A DNA stretch of 7,100 bases from Polyangia bacterium (lineage in GTDB: Bacteria > Myxococcota_A > Polyangia > Polyangiales > Polyangiaceae). The translations under genes were made by a program, and so were the position numbers. Shown one piece after another: positions 1 through 5,677 of the stretch. Position 1 is the first letter of the stretch. Every line of letters begins with the position of its first letter. The notes beneath the pieces were generated by a model, which worked only from the letters and a program-made list of their open reading frames with translations, was not told the origin of the DNA and did no database searches. The DNA is taken from contig JAUIKB010000299.1 of NCBI GenBank assembly GCA_030430975.1, forward strand, positions 1-7,100, given 5' to 3'.

Positions 1-117
1 GGCCAGCTCCTCCGCCGTCGCGTCCTTCGCACATGTGGCGGAGTGACACCCTAAAACGCCCACCGCCGCAACGGCTGATATCGAGGGCAAGATCAGAAAC
101 ACAAAGCGCTTCGTCAC
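1..117 (-). CDS. Putative lipoprotein, N-terminal part only (runs off the left edge)
   Basis: Reading the minus strand from a GTG at 117-115 gives 39 open codons to the window edge. The product starts MTKRFVFLILPSISAVAAVG and continues VLGCHSATCAKDA. This is a typical lipoprotein signal peptide: a basic n-region (K3, R4), a hydrophobic stretch at about residues 5-22, and a lipobox V21-L22-G23-C24 for signal peptidase II cleavage before Cys24. Residue +2 is His rather than Asp, so outer-membrane sorting is the default expectation. The GTG overlaps the TGA of the upstream signal peptidase homologue (shared GTGA), so the two are probably translationally coupled in one operon. A second cysteine (Cys29) follows closely. 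Nothing can be said about the mature protein's function because the rest is outside the window. The Shine-Dalgarno is weak, which fits coupling. Confidence 0.62.
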   Translation of the reverse strand, partial: MTKRFVFLILPSISAVAAVGVLGCHSATCAKDATAEELA

Positions 118-950
118 TTCACGTCGCGCCACGTCGGGCTGCCGCCGCTGAGCCAGATCTTCCAGGCGCGGGCCTGAACCGCGCTCTTGCTCACCGTTCC
201 AAACATGCGGCTATCGGCTGAGTTGGCTCGATTGTCTCCGAGCATGAACAGATGGCCTTGCGGAACCGTGAGCTTGACAGGCTTGCCTGCGGCAGCGCCG
301 TCGATCGCAATCGGGTAGCCGTTCTCTTCGAACACGGCGCCGCCGCACTCAGACGCGCCGGTCGGGGTGTACTTCGGTGACTCACCGTTGACCGTGAGCC
401 GATGGTCAGCTCCAATTTCGATCTCGTCGCCTCCTGTCGCAACCACCCGCTGGACGAAATCGTATTCGGCACCATCACGCGTCGTCCGGTAGATGACCAC
501 GTCCCCGCGCTTCGGACTGCCTGCGCGGTATGCGGTCTTGTCACCGAACACATGATCGCCCTGAGCCAAGGTCGGACACATGCCACCACTGGGGATCTTC
601 CAAGCCTCCACGGCGACCTGCCTAACGACGACCGGCAGAATGACCGGCGCGACGACGGTGCCGATCACCAACGCCACCGCGAGCGCAATCCAACCGTTGC
701 GCTCGTGGTTCCCCTTCGCGACCCTCCGGGCGTCCGCCGCACACGCGACGTACCAAAGGACGGACACAACCGCCATGAGCACCAGCGAGCCCAGCCACAC
801 GCTCGACAAAACGGCCAGCGCGAACGACACGCCGACATAGAACGCGATCCAGTAAGCGCCGCGTCGCGGCTGACCGCGGAAGCCGTGACCAGCGCCGGGC
901 ACGACGAGCGAGATCACGAACGCTAGGTTGCTTCGCGAACCGTCAGCCAT
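114..950 (-). CDS. lepB-like: Signal peptidase I (S26A) homologue, catalytic Ser and Lys replaced
   Basis: This 278-residue membrane protein belongs to the type I signal peptidase family, which normally removes signal peptides on the outer face of the inner membrane using a Ser/Lys dyad. The N-terminal ~110 residues hold several hydrophobic segments (about 9-22, 31-50, 52-70 and 88-112), including a PGAGHGFRGQPRRG stretch resembling TM2-like modules. The family boxes follow: IPSGGMCPTL (119-128), RGDVVIY (148-154), DFVQRVVATGGDEI (164-177) and GDNRANSADSR (238-248). In the E. coli enzyme the box B nucleophile is the Ser just before Met (IPSGSM); here it is Gly123 (GGC, 582-584). The general-base Lys of box D (KR) is Gln167 (CAG, 450-452). 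The Ser two residues before the nucleophile position, which helps form the oxyanion hole in E. coli, is kept as Ser121. The family assignment is firm, but canonical catalysis looks impossible. It follows the ECF sigma gene by 49 bp and overlaps the next lipoprotein gene by 4 bp. Confidence 0.9.
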   Translation of the reverse strand: MADGSRSNLAFVISLVVPGAGHGFRGQPRRGAYWIAFYVGVSFALAVLSSVWLGSLVLMAVVSVLWYVACAADARRVAKGNHERNGWIALAVALVIGTVVAPVILPVVVRQVAVEAWKIPSGGMCPTLAQGDHVFGDKTAYRAGSPKRGDVVIYRTTRDGAEYDFVQRVVATGGDEIEIGADHRLTVNGESPKYTPTGASECGGAVFEENGYPIAIDGAAAGKPVKLTVPQGHLFMLGDNRANSADSRMFGTVSKSAVQARAWKIWLSGGSPTWRDVK

Positions 951-954
951 GCGG

Positions 955-979
955 CGTAGCCTACCAGAGGCAGGCTACG
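955..979 (-). promoter_or_regulatory. 8-bp hairpin immediately before the lepB-like start codon
   Basis: A perfect inverted repeat, CGTAGCCT at 955-962 and AGGCTACG at 972-979, flanks a 9-nt loop. It lies between the sigma factor stop (1000) and the lepB-like ATG (950), ending 4 nt before the start codon. On the minus strand the only purine-rich candidate ribosome binding site, GGTAGG at 965-960, is half in the loop and half in the 3' arm, 9 nt from the ATG. A folded stem would therefore hide it. No T-run follows the stem, so an intrinsic terminator is unlikely. Occlusion of the start site or attenuation between the two genes is my inference; a DNA-binding site or chance are alternatives. Confidence 0.5.
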
Positions 980-999
980 GTCAGAGGACGAGCCACGGA

Positions 1000-1602
1000 T
1001 CAGGCCGCGGCAAGCTGCGGCTCCGTTTCGAGGCGAGCGGCGAGCAGCCGACGACCACGAAACAGCCGGCTCATCACGGTTCCGACCGGGACTCCCAGCT
1101 TAGCGGCGGCGTCTTTGTAGGAACGCTCCTCGAGGTCCACCAACATGATGACCGACGCGAACTGCGGCGGCAGCTCGTCCAAGGCAACCTGAACGCTCGG
1201 CGTAAGCGACTGCATCATCGGCTCCGCGTCACGCTGCATCCAGGCGCAGGGATCGGTGCTGAGTGCGTCGAGGGCGCGGCGCTCACGGCGCAGTTTTCGG
1301 CAGCGGGTGACGAACACGCTGAACAGGATCTGATTCGTCCATGCCCGCAGGTTGGTGCCGGACTTGTAGCTGTCCTCAAACCGCAACGCGCGCAGTACGG
1401 TCTCTTGCAAGAGGTCCTGAGCTTCGACTGGATTGAGACATAACTTGAGCGCGCGCGGACGCAAGGTCGGGATCACGGCGCCGAGCTCCTCGCGAAACCT
1501 GCGCCGAGACTCGGCGGTGCTGATCCGGCGCCCGCTCTCAGGGGCCGTGTCGTTGTCGGCGGCGGGAGTGTCGAGGTGTGTGCAGTCGCCGGAGGGTGTC
1601 AT
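1000..1602 (-). CDS. ECF-family RNA polymerase sigma factor (SigR/SigH-like)
   Basis: This 200-residue sigma-70-type factor would direct RNA polymerase to a dedicated promoter set. Region sigma-2 spans about residues 38-108, with the hallmark EAQDLLQETVLRAL (60-73) and GTNLRAW (82-88). Region sigma-4 spans about 135-188, with LDELPPQFASVIMLVDLEE and the helix-turn-helix AAAKLGVPVGTVMSRLFRGR (165-184). There is no sigma-1.1 or sigma-3 region, as expected of an ECF factor. GTNLRAW and VPVGTVMSRL resemble the SigR/SigH (redox-responsive) group, which is usually controlled by a zinc anti-sigma factor encoded next door; no such gene is visible on either side. The first ~35 residues are a polar extension of unknown role. 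The ATG start is supported by AAGGA 8 nt upstream. The lepB-like gene follows in the same direction and may be cotranscribed. Confidence 0.93.
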   Translation of the reverse strand: MTPSGDCTHLDTPAADNDTAPESGRRISTAESRRRFREELGAVIPTLRPRALKLCLNPVEAQDLLQETVLRALRFEDSYKSGTNLRAWTNQILFSVFVTRCRKLRRERRALDALSTDPCAWMQRDAEPMMQSLTPSVQVALDELPPQFASVIMLVDLEERSYKDAAAKLGVPVGTVMSRLFRGRRLLAARLETEPQLAAA

Positions 1603-1610
1603 GTATCGAT

Positions 1611-1615
1611 TCCTT
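1611..1615 (-). promoter_or_regulatory. Shine-Dalgarno of the ECF sigma gene
   Basis: Minus-strand AAGGA lies 8 nt before the ATG at 1602-1600. It is one of the two clearest ribosome binding sites in the window and fixes the sigma factor start. Confidence 0.75.
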
Positions 1616-1662
1616 GAAGAGGGTGAAGCTACGGGTCGCAGCGTGAGTTCACGAGGTCTCTT

Positions 1663-1678
1663 TCAAGTCACGTGCCAA
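1663..1678 (-). promoter_or_regulatory. Candidate sigma-54 (-24/-12) promoter for the ECF sigma gene
   Basis: The minus strand reads TTGGCACG (1678-1671), four bases TGAC, then TTGA (1666-1663). The sigma-54 consensus is YTGGCACG-N4-TTGC. The -24 half is a perfect match and the spacing is exact; only the final C of the -12 half is A. Initiation would fall near 1651, giving a 5' leader of about 49 nt that contains the AAGGA site. The mismatch affects the conserved GC dinucleotide at -12, which could weaken it. Sigma-54 promoters need an upstream activator, and a palindromic cluster lies at about -49 to -72 (1700-1723). This is a motif match by eye, not proof of use. Confidence 0.42.
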
Positions 1679-1699
1679 GTCGATCCAACGGGTATTTTC

Positions 1700-1723
1700 A
1701 CGCGGGTCCCGCGTTTCCGCGGG
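1700..1723. repeat. GC-rich palindrome cluster, candidate operator
   Basis: Positions 1700-1714 form a perfect odd-centred palindrome, ACGCGGG-T-CCCGCGT. Its right arm CCCGCG (1708-1713) is also the left arm of a second inverted repeat with CGCGGG at 1718-1723 around TTTC; on the minus strand this is CCCGCG-GAAA-CGCGGG, a 6-bp stem with a GNRA-type loop. The unit TTTC(A)CGCGGGT appears twice as direct repeats (1696-1707 and 1714-1724). Thus the middle arm can pair with either neighbour. The cluster lies between divergently oriented genes, upstream of the candidate sigma-54 element, so a regulator binding site is the most natural reading. This is inference from position and symmetry. Confidence 0.5.
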
Positions 1724-1910
1724 TAACGGGACACACACCGCGTGTCATTTCGGCAGCAGGCCTAACGCTCGTGACACACCGGCAATTCGCAACCTCTGGG
1801 AAAGCGGCTTCCACCGCTCAGTGAGGACTCGATGCAGCACGACAATCCTCGCCTCAAGTCCACCTCGCGCGCTACGTTCGAGACGCAGCGCGCCCGCGCC
1901 CCCATCGGTC

Positions 1911-2570
1911 ATGCCCTCGGAACACCCCACGCGCTTGTCGTATCGGCCTCGCTCAGTCGAGGCGACCGGGGGCGAAGGCGTTGGCCGCATCTTGGCTCGC
2001 TACGCGCTGCCGTTCGTCGCGGGCCCCGTCGCAGGCGCTGGGCTCGCGCTGTTGGTCCAGACCGTCATCAGCGACGCGCCTCCGAATCTGTTGCTCGCTG
2101 CGATCGCTGCGGCACTGGCCGGCGGGCTGGTGGGCGTTGCGTTCGGTCGGACTTTACGGCGCGAGCGCCGGGTACCGCCAACCATGGAGGTCGCGATACA
2201 CAGCGATCCAGAGCCCACGGTGTGGTGTCGAGTCAAGCTGGGTCCGGGCGCGTGGGTCGAGCGCGTGCGCGCTGAGCTGGTCGTCGCGCGAGATGAGACC
2301 GGCAGTGGCCCCCGACCACGCACGGACATTGCGCTCGGCGACGATGGCCTGGAAAGGCTCTGGTCGGCCGAGCAGCTGCTAGCCGCAAACGACGACGACG
2401 AGTACATCGGAGAGCTACCGTTGCCTGAACCGGGACAGCTTCCGCTCCCAAGTGGACGAGTCGGCGCGCCCGGTCGCGTTTACTGGGAGCTGTCGGTGAC
2501 CGTGATGCGCCCCGACAACGCGCGCCTTGAAATGGCCGCATGCGAAATCGATGTGACGGAGGCGACGTGA
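1911..2570 (+). CDS. Membrane protein, two N-terminal helices and a beta-rich domain, unknown function
   Basis: I do not recognise this protein. From the ATG at 1911 it has 219 residues: a polar 28-residue lead, two hydrophobic helices (about 31-53 and 59-79) separated by a short SDAPPN turn, a basic stop (RTLRRERR, 80-87), and a soluble domain of ~130 residues. That domain alternates short hydrophobic strands with turns (TMEVAIH, VWCRVKLG, VRAELVVA, VYWELSVTVM, RLEMAACEIDV) and contains a Pro-rich linker ELPLPEPGQLPLPSG (168-182), suggesting a beta-sandwich. The order PLP, then GRVYWELSV, then CEIDV is reminiscent of arrestin-like domains, but that is a weak guess. Neither the ATG nor an upstream in-frame GTG at 1821 has a good ribosome binding site; I chose the ATG because the residues encoded before it are Arg/Ser/Pro-rich and look non-coding. 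It overlaps the next gene by 4 bp, so the two products are probably made together. Confidence 0.72.
   Translation: MPSEHPTRLSYRPRSVEATGGEGVGRILARYALPFVAGPVAGAGLALLVQTVISDAPPNLLLAAIAAALAGGLVGVAFGRTLRRERRVPPTMEVAIHSDPEPTVWCRVKLGPGAWVERVRAELVVARDETGSGPRPRTDIALGDDGLERLWSAEQLLAANDDDEYIGELPLPEPGQLPLPSGRVGAPGRVYWELSVTVMRPDNARLEMAACEIDVTEAT
2558..2562 (+). promoter_or_regulatory. Shine-Dalgarno fixing the GTG start of the isomerase lipoprotein
   Basis: GGAGG lies 4 nt before the GTG at 2567-2569, inside the last codons of the upstream gene. It favours this GTG over the in-frame ATG at 2540, which has no such site and would add nine residues before the signal peptide. Confidence 0.6.
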
Positions 2571-3160
2571 CGCGGCCAACAAAGGCCGGCGCCGCTCGCG
2601 AGGACGAAAGCGACCGGTTCCCGGGTCGAGCACAGCGTCGGCGTGGCCTGCTTGTTGCAGGTGTCCTGGTCACCGCCTGCGGCGCCGGCACTCGTCAGCC
2701 GAACGACGCGGGCGCCGCGATCGTCGTTGACGCCCCACCCGATGAAGCGAAGGCAGCCGAGAGCGCGAATGACCTGGACGAGGACGCCGCCAAGCCGTGT
2801 GCTGCTCGCGACAAGCTGGTGCCGAGTGATGAAGCCGTTTCCGAAGTCCGCGTGTCGCACATCTTGATCAGTCACGCCGACGCCAAAGCGACCATCGAAG
2901 GAGTGACGCGCAGCCGCCGCGACGCGGAGCAGCTGGTCACCCGGCTGCTTCGCAAGCTGTGCACTGGTGATGACTTCGGACGGCTGGCGCGTGAGTATTC
3001 CGATGGGCCGACGCGCTCGAAGCTCGGCGACATCGGTACGATCCGCCGTGGACAGACCGTGCCCGAGTTCGAGGCCGCAGCCTTCTCGCTGCTTCGTGAC
3101 GAGTTCAGCGATGTGGTCGAAACCAAATTCGGGTTTCACCTCATACTCAGGACTCAGTAG
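2567..3160 (+). CDS. Parvulin-type peptidyl-prolyl cis-trans isomerase lipoprotein
   Basis: This 197-residue protein should speed proline isomerisation during folding of exported proteins, acting as a lipid-anchored chaperone in the periplasm. The N-terminus has a long polar lead, RRR (24-26), a hydrophobic segment and a lipobox V35-T36-A37-C38. After a disordered acidic linker rich in Ala, Asp and Pro (about 40-90) comes a single rotamase domain (about 93-197). It shows VRVSHILI (95-102, catalytic-site His98), GDDFGRLAREYSDGPT (134-149), LGDIGTIRRGQTVPEFEAAA (153-172) and VVETKFGFHLI (183-193, His191). It lacks the SurA-type N-terminal chaperone domain, so it is a minimal anchored PpiC/PrsA-like enzyme. 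The GTG start overlaps the stop of the upstream membrane protein by 4 bp (GTGA) and is preceded by GGAGG, indicating coupled translation. The substrate is unknown. Confidence 0.88.
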   Translation: MTRPTKAGAAREDESDRFPGRAQRRRGLLVAGVLVTACGAGTRQPNDAGAAIVVDAPPDEAKAAESANDLDEDAAKPCAARDKLVPSDEAVSEVRVSHILISHADAKATIEGVTRSRRDAEQLVTRLLRKLCTGDDFGRLAREYSDGPTRSKLGDIGTIRRGQTVPEFEAAAFSLLRDEFSDVVETKFGFHLILRTQ

Positions 3161-3241
3161 CGGCCGAAGCGCGCCTTGCTCTAGGTAACTGTGATGTCAC
3201 CCCCTGCATCGTTCAGAGTCAGCAGTTAGAGTGCTCACCCC
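3161..3241. other. Short intergenic gap upstream of the unknown gene
   Basis: These 81 bases contain a small imperfect dyad, GTGA-TG-TCAC (3191-3200), and a weak Shine-Dalgarno-like AGAG (3228-3231). I see no convincing promoter or terminator, so whether the downstream gene belongs to the same transcript as the isomerase cannot be decided from the sequence. Confidence 0.5.
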
Positions 3242-4108
3242 ATGCCGATCGATTCGACCCCGCTGACGCAGTTGCTGACATCTGTACGCGCCTACGGAGG
3301 GGACCGGACGGAGCTGGATATCTTGTACTCGCTGAAGTCGGCCAGCCGCGCCTGGTTAGCCTTCGAGTTCGCGGCACTGCTCGCGGAACAGCACACGGCT
3401 GGAGACGGACCTGGCACCCGGCTAGCGGCGCTTATCACCGCAACGGGAATGCATGGAGTGGTGGGACAAACAGCGGTATACCTTGATAACGCGGACGTTC
3501 GTAACCAGGTACTGGCCGAGTGCTTGCTTGCAACTCGAGGCTACCCCGTGCAGCTCACCGAACGGTGGCTCGTCAGCGCTGAAGCCGCCCATCCGCTCAA
3601 GAGATGGCACGGCAGCCATGCTCTTGGAACCGTCGCCCCAACTGATCAGGTCGCTGCCGGAGCTGCGCTGTTGCGAGAGTCTGGGTTTGACGTCACCCAA
3701 GATCCGCACACGACGATAGTGACCCGCGAACGCAAAGACGGCGGCTACAATCGCCTTGTCGGAGCCGCCATGCTGCCGCTGGCTCCGCTCGCCGGCAAAC
3801 GCGGCATCGCCCGCGCTGCGGCGATGATACGTGGAAAGAACGCTGTTGACCGGCTAACCATCGCCCCCACAGGACTGACCGTCGAAGTCACGGTAGGAGA
3901 TGCACCAGTGTCCAGCTTCTCGATTGCAGCACCCGATATTGTCGCTGTCTGTGGAGTGAGTCGGCCGCTACCATCGGGTGGTCGCGAACCGGAAGCGCTC
4001 AGAGTCGTACAGCGAGACAGAGCCACCGAGCTGCTCAGCGTCGATGATGCGACCGTCGCGCACGCGCTGTCGACGGTAACCGTGGCTGGGCTAGGATATA
4101 CCGGCTAG
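3242..4108 (+). CDS. Unrecognised 288-residue protein, possible C-terminal PH-like domain
   Basis: I do not recognise this protein. There is no signal peptide. Residues 1-165 look mainly helical (DILYSLKSASRAWLAFEFAA at 26-45, then an Ala/Leu-rich stretch with ITATGMHGVVGQTAVYLDNA at 65-84). A short hydrophobic patch, LVGAAMLPLAPLAG (172-185), followed by basic residues could touch the membrane but is short for a spanning helix. The last ~90 residues alternate short strands (RLTIAPTGLTVEVTV, SSFSIAAPDIVAVCG, EALRVVQRD) and end in the probable helix VDDATVAHALSTV. That layout resembles bacterial PH-like domains, a low-confidence inference. The ATG has only a weak AGAG 10 nt upstream. It is separated by 81 bp from the isomerase gene and converges with nnr. 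A counted stretch (3421-3540) is about 57% G+C, below the 72% counted at 2281-2340 in the neighbouring plus-strand gene. Confidence 0.75.
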   Translation: MPIDSTPLTQLLTSVRAYGGDRTELDILYSLKSASRAWLAFEFAALLAEQHTAGDGPGTRLAALITATGMHGVVGQTAVYLDNADVRNQVLAECLLATRGYPVQLTERWLVSAEAAHPLKRWHGSHALGTVAPTDQVAAGAALLRESGFDVTQDPHTTIVTRERKDGGYNRLVGAAMLPLAPLAGKRGIARAAAMIRGKNAVDRLTIAPTGLTVEVTVGDAPVSSFSIAAPDIVAVCGVSRPLPSGGREPEALRVVQRDRATELLSVDDATVAHALSTVTVAGLGYTG

Positions 4109-4145
4109 ATATCGAGGCACAGCCTGTCCGGCCATCATGAGTGAG
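4109..4145. other. Convergent gap between the unknown gene and nnr
   Basis: The two stop codons face each other across 37 bp. The only symmetry I see is a 4-bp stem, AGGC-ACA-GCCT (4115-4125), with no T-run on either strand. It is too small to call a terminator, so termination is either factor-dependent or overlapping. Confidence 0.5.
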
Positions 4146-5669
4146 TCACGGAGCAGCCAGCAGCCTACGGATCACGCCGGGTAGAGCGTCGGCTATCTCA
4201 GACGCGATCATGCCTCGGTCCCCCTCCAACCACGTTTCACCGGCCAAGCCGTGCACGTACGCACCCACTACCGCCGCCATGCGAGGTGGCATCTGACACG
4301 CCATCGCGGCGATCACTCCCGTGAGCACATCCCCCGAACCGCCCGTCGCAAGCGCTGCATTGCCCGTACAGTTCACCGTCGGCGGCTCGCCGAACGACTC
4401 GACGATCGTGTGCGGGCCCTTCAGCAGCACTATCTGCGCCGTGCGTTCCACGCACTCCTGGACCGCATTGTAGCGGTCTTCTTCGACCGCGCGCGCCGTC
4501 AAACCGAGCAACCGCGCCATCTCTCCCGGATGCGGCGTCAGAACAATTCGCCCCCTTGCAAACGCCAGGTCTTCGGCACGGTCCGTGTAGTGCGTGATGC
4601 CGTCAGCATCGAGCACGACCGTTCCCTCGAAGTTGCCGATCACGTACTCGACGACTTCGCGAGCACGCGAGTCGATTCCCAAGCCCGGTCCGACCGCGAC
4701 AACGTCCTTGTTCACCAGCTGAGGACCCAGCGTGCCAGCAACATCGCCGGGATCGATGCGCGCCGTCATTTCCTCGACGACTTTCCGATCGAGCGCGTCC
4801 GCAGCGTCAGCGAACGTGCAAAGCGTTACCAAGCCCGCTCCGCTACGTAAGGCGCTCCGCCCCGTCAGCAACGCCGCCCCGGTCTTGCCCAAAGAGCCCG
4901 CTACAACCAAGACACGACCCGACGAACCCTTATGTGCATCGCGCTTCCTGGGCGTCAGCGCCTCGACGATGTCTGCACGCTCGACCAGCCGGGCTGACAG
5001 TCCGACGTGTTTCACGAGGGCGGGCGGAACGCCGATGTCGACCACTTCGATTTTTCCGGCGTGCGCGGCTCCAGCCGACGTCAGAAGACCCAACTTGTAG
5101 TGGGCGAACGTCAACGTTCGATCCGCCCGCACCGCGCAGCCCAGCACTGCGCCGCTGTTTGCGTGGAGTCCTGAAGGAATGTCGAGCGACACCGTGGGCA
5201 CTCCCGAATCGTTCATCAGCCGAATCACTTCGGCCACGTGCCCCGTGATAGGTCGATCCAGACCGGTTCCGAATATCGCGTCCACCAGGCAATCCGCGCG
5301 CCCCAGCTCGTCGGTGAGGACCGCCAGGGACTCGCCCTCCGGTACCTCGAGCACGGTGCCGCCAGTGCGGACATACGCATCGTGATTAACGCCTGCGTCG
5401 CCGCGGAGCTGGGTCGCCGCGCTCGTCAGCACCACCGTCACGACGTATCCGAGCAGCATTAGCCGCCGCCCCACGACAAACCCGTCGCCACCGTTGTTGC
5501 CGCGACCGCAGACGATCAACACTCGTCCACCCGTCGCCAACCGTTCGGCCACGTTCACGGCCGCGCCGCGGCCGGCGTTCTCCATCAGTACGATGCTCGG
5601 AACGAGGCACTCCTCGATCGCGTAGGCGTCAAACGCCCGCATCTGCTCGCGGGATAGGACTGGAAGCAT
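4146..5669 (-). CDS. nnr: Bifunctional NAD(P)H-hydrate epimerase / ADP-dependent dehydratase
   Basis: This 507-residue cytoplasmic repair enzyme restores damaged nicotinamide cofactors. The N-terminal YjeF_N domain (about 1-225) interconverts the R and S forms of NAD(P)H hydrate; the C-terminal ribokinase-like domain (about 235-505) dehydrates the S form to NAD(P)H using ADP. Epimerase signatures are GRGNNGGDG (55-63), DAIFGTG (130-136, Asp130), SLDIPSG (161-167) and YKLGL (191-195). Dehydratase signatures are HKGSSGRVLVVAGS (246-259), LTPHPGEM (377-384), LLKGPHTIV (415-423) and NAALATGGSGDVLTG (437-451), with Asp447 at the expected catalytic position. The length matches the fused bacterial form and all key motifs are intact. 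The start MLPVLSREQMRAFD is typical of the family. The ATG lies 8 bp after the stop of the upstream secreted-protein gene, with no strong Shine-Dalgarno, so translation may be coupled. It is probably a constitutive housekeeping gene. Confidence 0.96.
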   Translation of the reverse strand: MLPVLSREQMRAFDAYAIEECLVPSIVLMENAGRGAAVNVAERLATGGRVLIVCGRGNNGGDGFVVGRRLMLLGYVVTVVLTSAATQLRGDAGVNHDAYVRTGGTVLEVPEGESLAVLTDELGRADCLVDAIFGTGLDRPITGHVAEVIRLMNDSGVPTVSLDIPSGLHANSGAVLGCAVRADRTLTFAHYKLGLLTSAGAAHAGKIEVVDIGVPPALVKHVGLSARLVERADIVEALTPRKRDAHKGSSGRVLVVAGSLGKTGAALLTGRSALRSGAGLVTLCTFADAADALDRKVVEEMTARIDPGDVAGTLGPQLVNKDVVAVGPGLGIDSRAREVVEYVIGNFEGTVVLDADGITHYTDRAEDLAFARGRIVLTPHPGEMARLLGLTARAVEEDRYNAVQECVERTAQIVLLKGPHTIVESFGEPPTVNCTGNAALATGGSGDVLTGVIAAMACQMPPRMAAVVGAYVHGLAGETWLEGDRGMIASEIADALPGVIRRLLAAP

Positions 5670-5677
5670 CGGAGCCG

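Larger units (their letters stand above)
1603..1910. other. Divergent intergenic region between the sigma gene and the plus-strand operon
   Basis: These 308 bases hold the sigma gene's ribosome binding site, the sigma-54-like element and the palindrome cluster, described separately. The remainder (about 1725-1910) has no convincing plus-strand -35/-10 pair that I can see. It contains a loose inverted pair CGTGTCA (1741-1747) and TGACAC (1772-1777), 24 bases apart. The plus-strand frame is open back to a GTG at 1821, so part of this stretch could encode an N-terminal extension of the next protein. Confidence 0.6.

Noticed and set aside
402..926. Long plus-strand open frame opposite the lepB-like gene
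   Set aside because: Its translation is Arg/His/Asp-rich with no domain, typical of the antisense frame of a GC-rich gene; the minus strand carries clear family motifs.
955..979. Intrinsic terminator after the sigma gene
   Set aside because: The stem is perfect but no T-run follows on the minus strand, and it lies 4 nt from a start codon; start-site control fits better.
928..1443. Plus-strand open frame opposite the sigma factor gene
   Set aside because: Antisense shadow of a well-supported ECF sigma gene, with low-complexity composition and no recognisable motif.
1730..1777. Inverted repeats built from GACAC/GTGTC
   Set aside because: Short arms with long spacing, expected by chance in a region rich in ACAC; no consistent structure.
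2480..3139. 219-residue minus-strand frame opposite the isomerase gene
   Set aside because: The plus strand encodes a lipobox and a complete rotamase domain; the minus frame has no motif and no start signal.
3191..3200. CRP/FNR-like operator GTGATGTCAC
   Set aside because: The arms are only 4 bp and the 2-bp spacing does not match CRP (N6) or FNR (N4) sites.
4251..4850. 199-residue plus-strand frame opposite nnr
   Set aside because: Arg/His-rich shadow of the conserved dehydratase domain.
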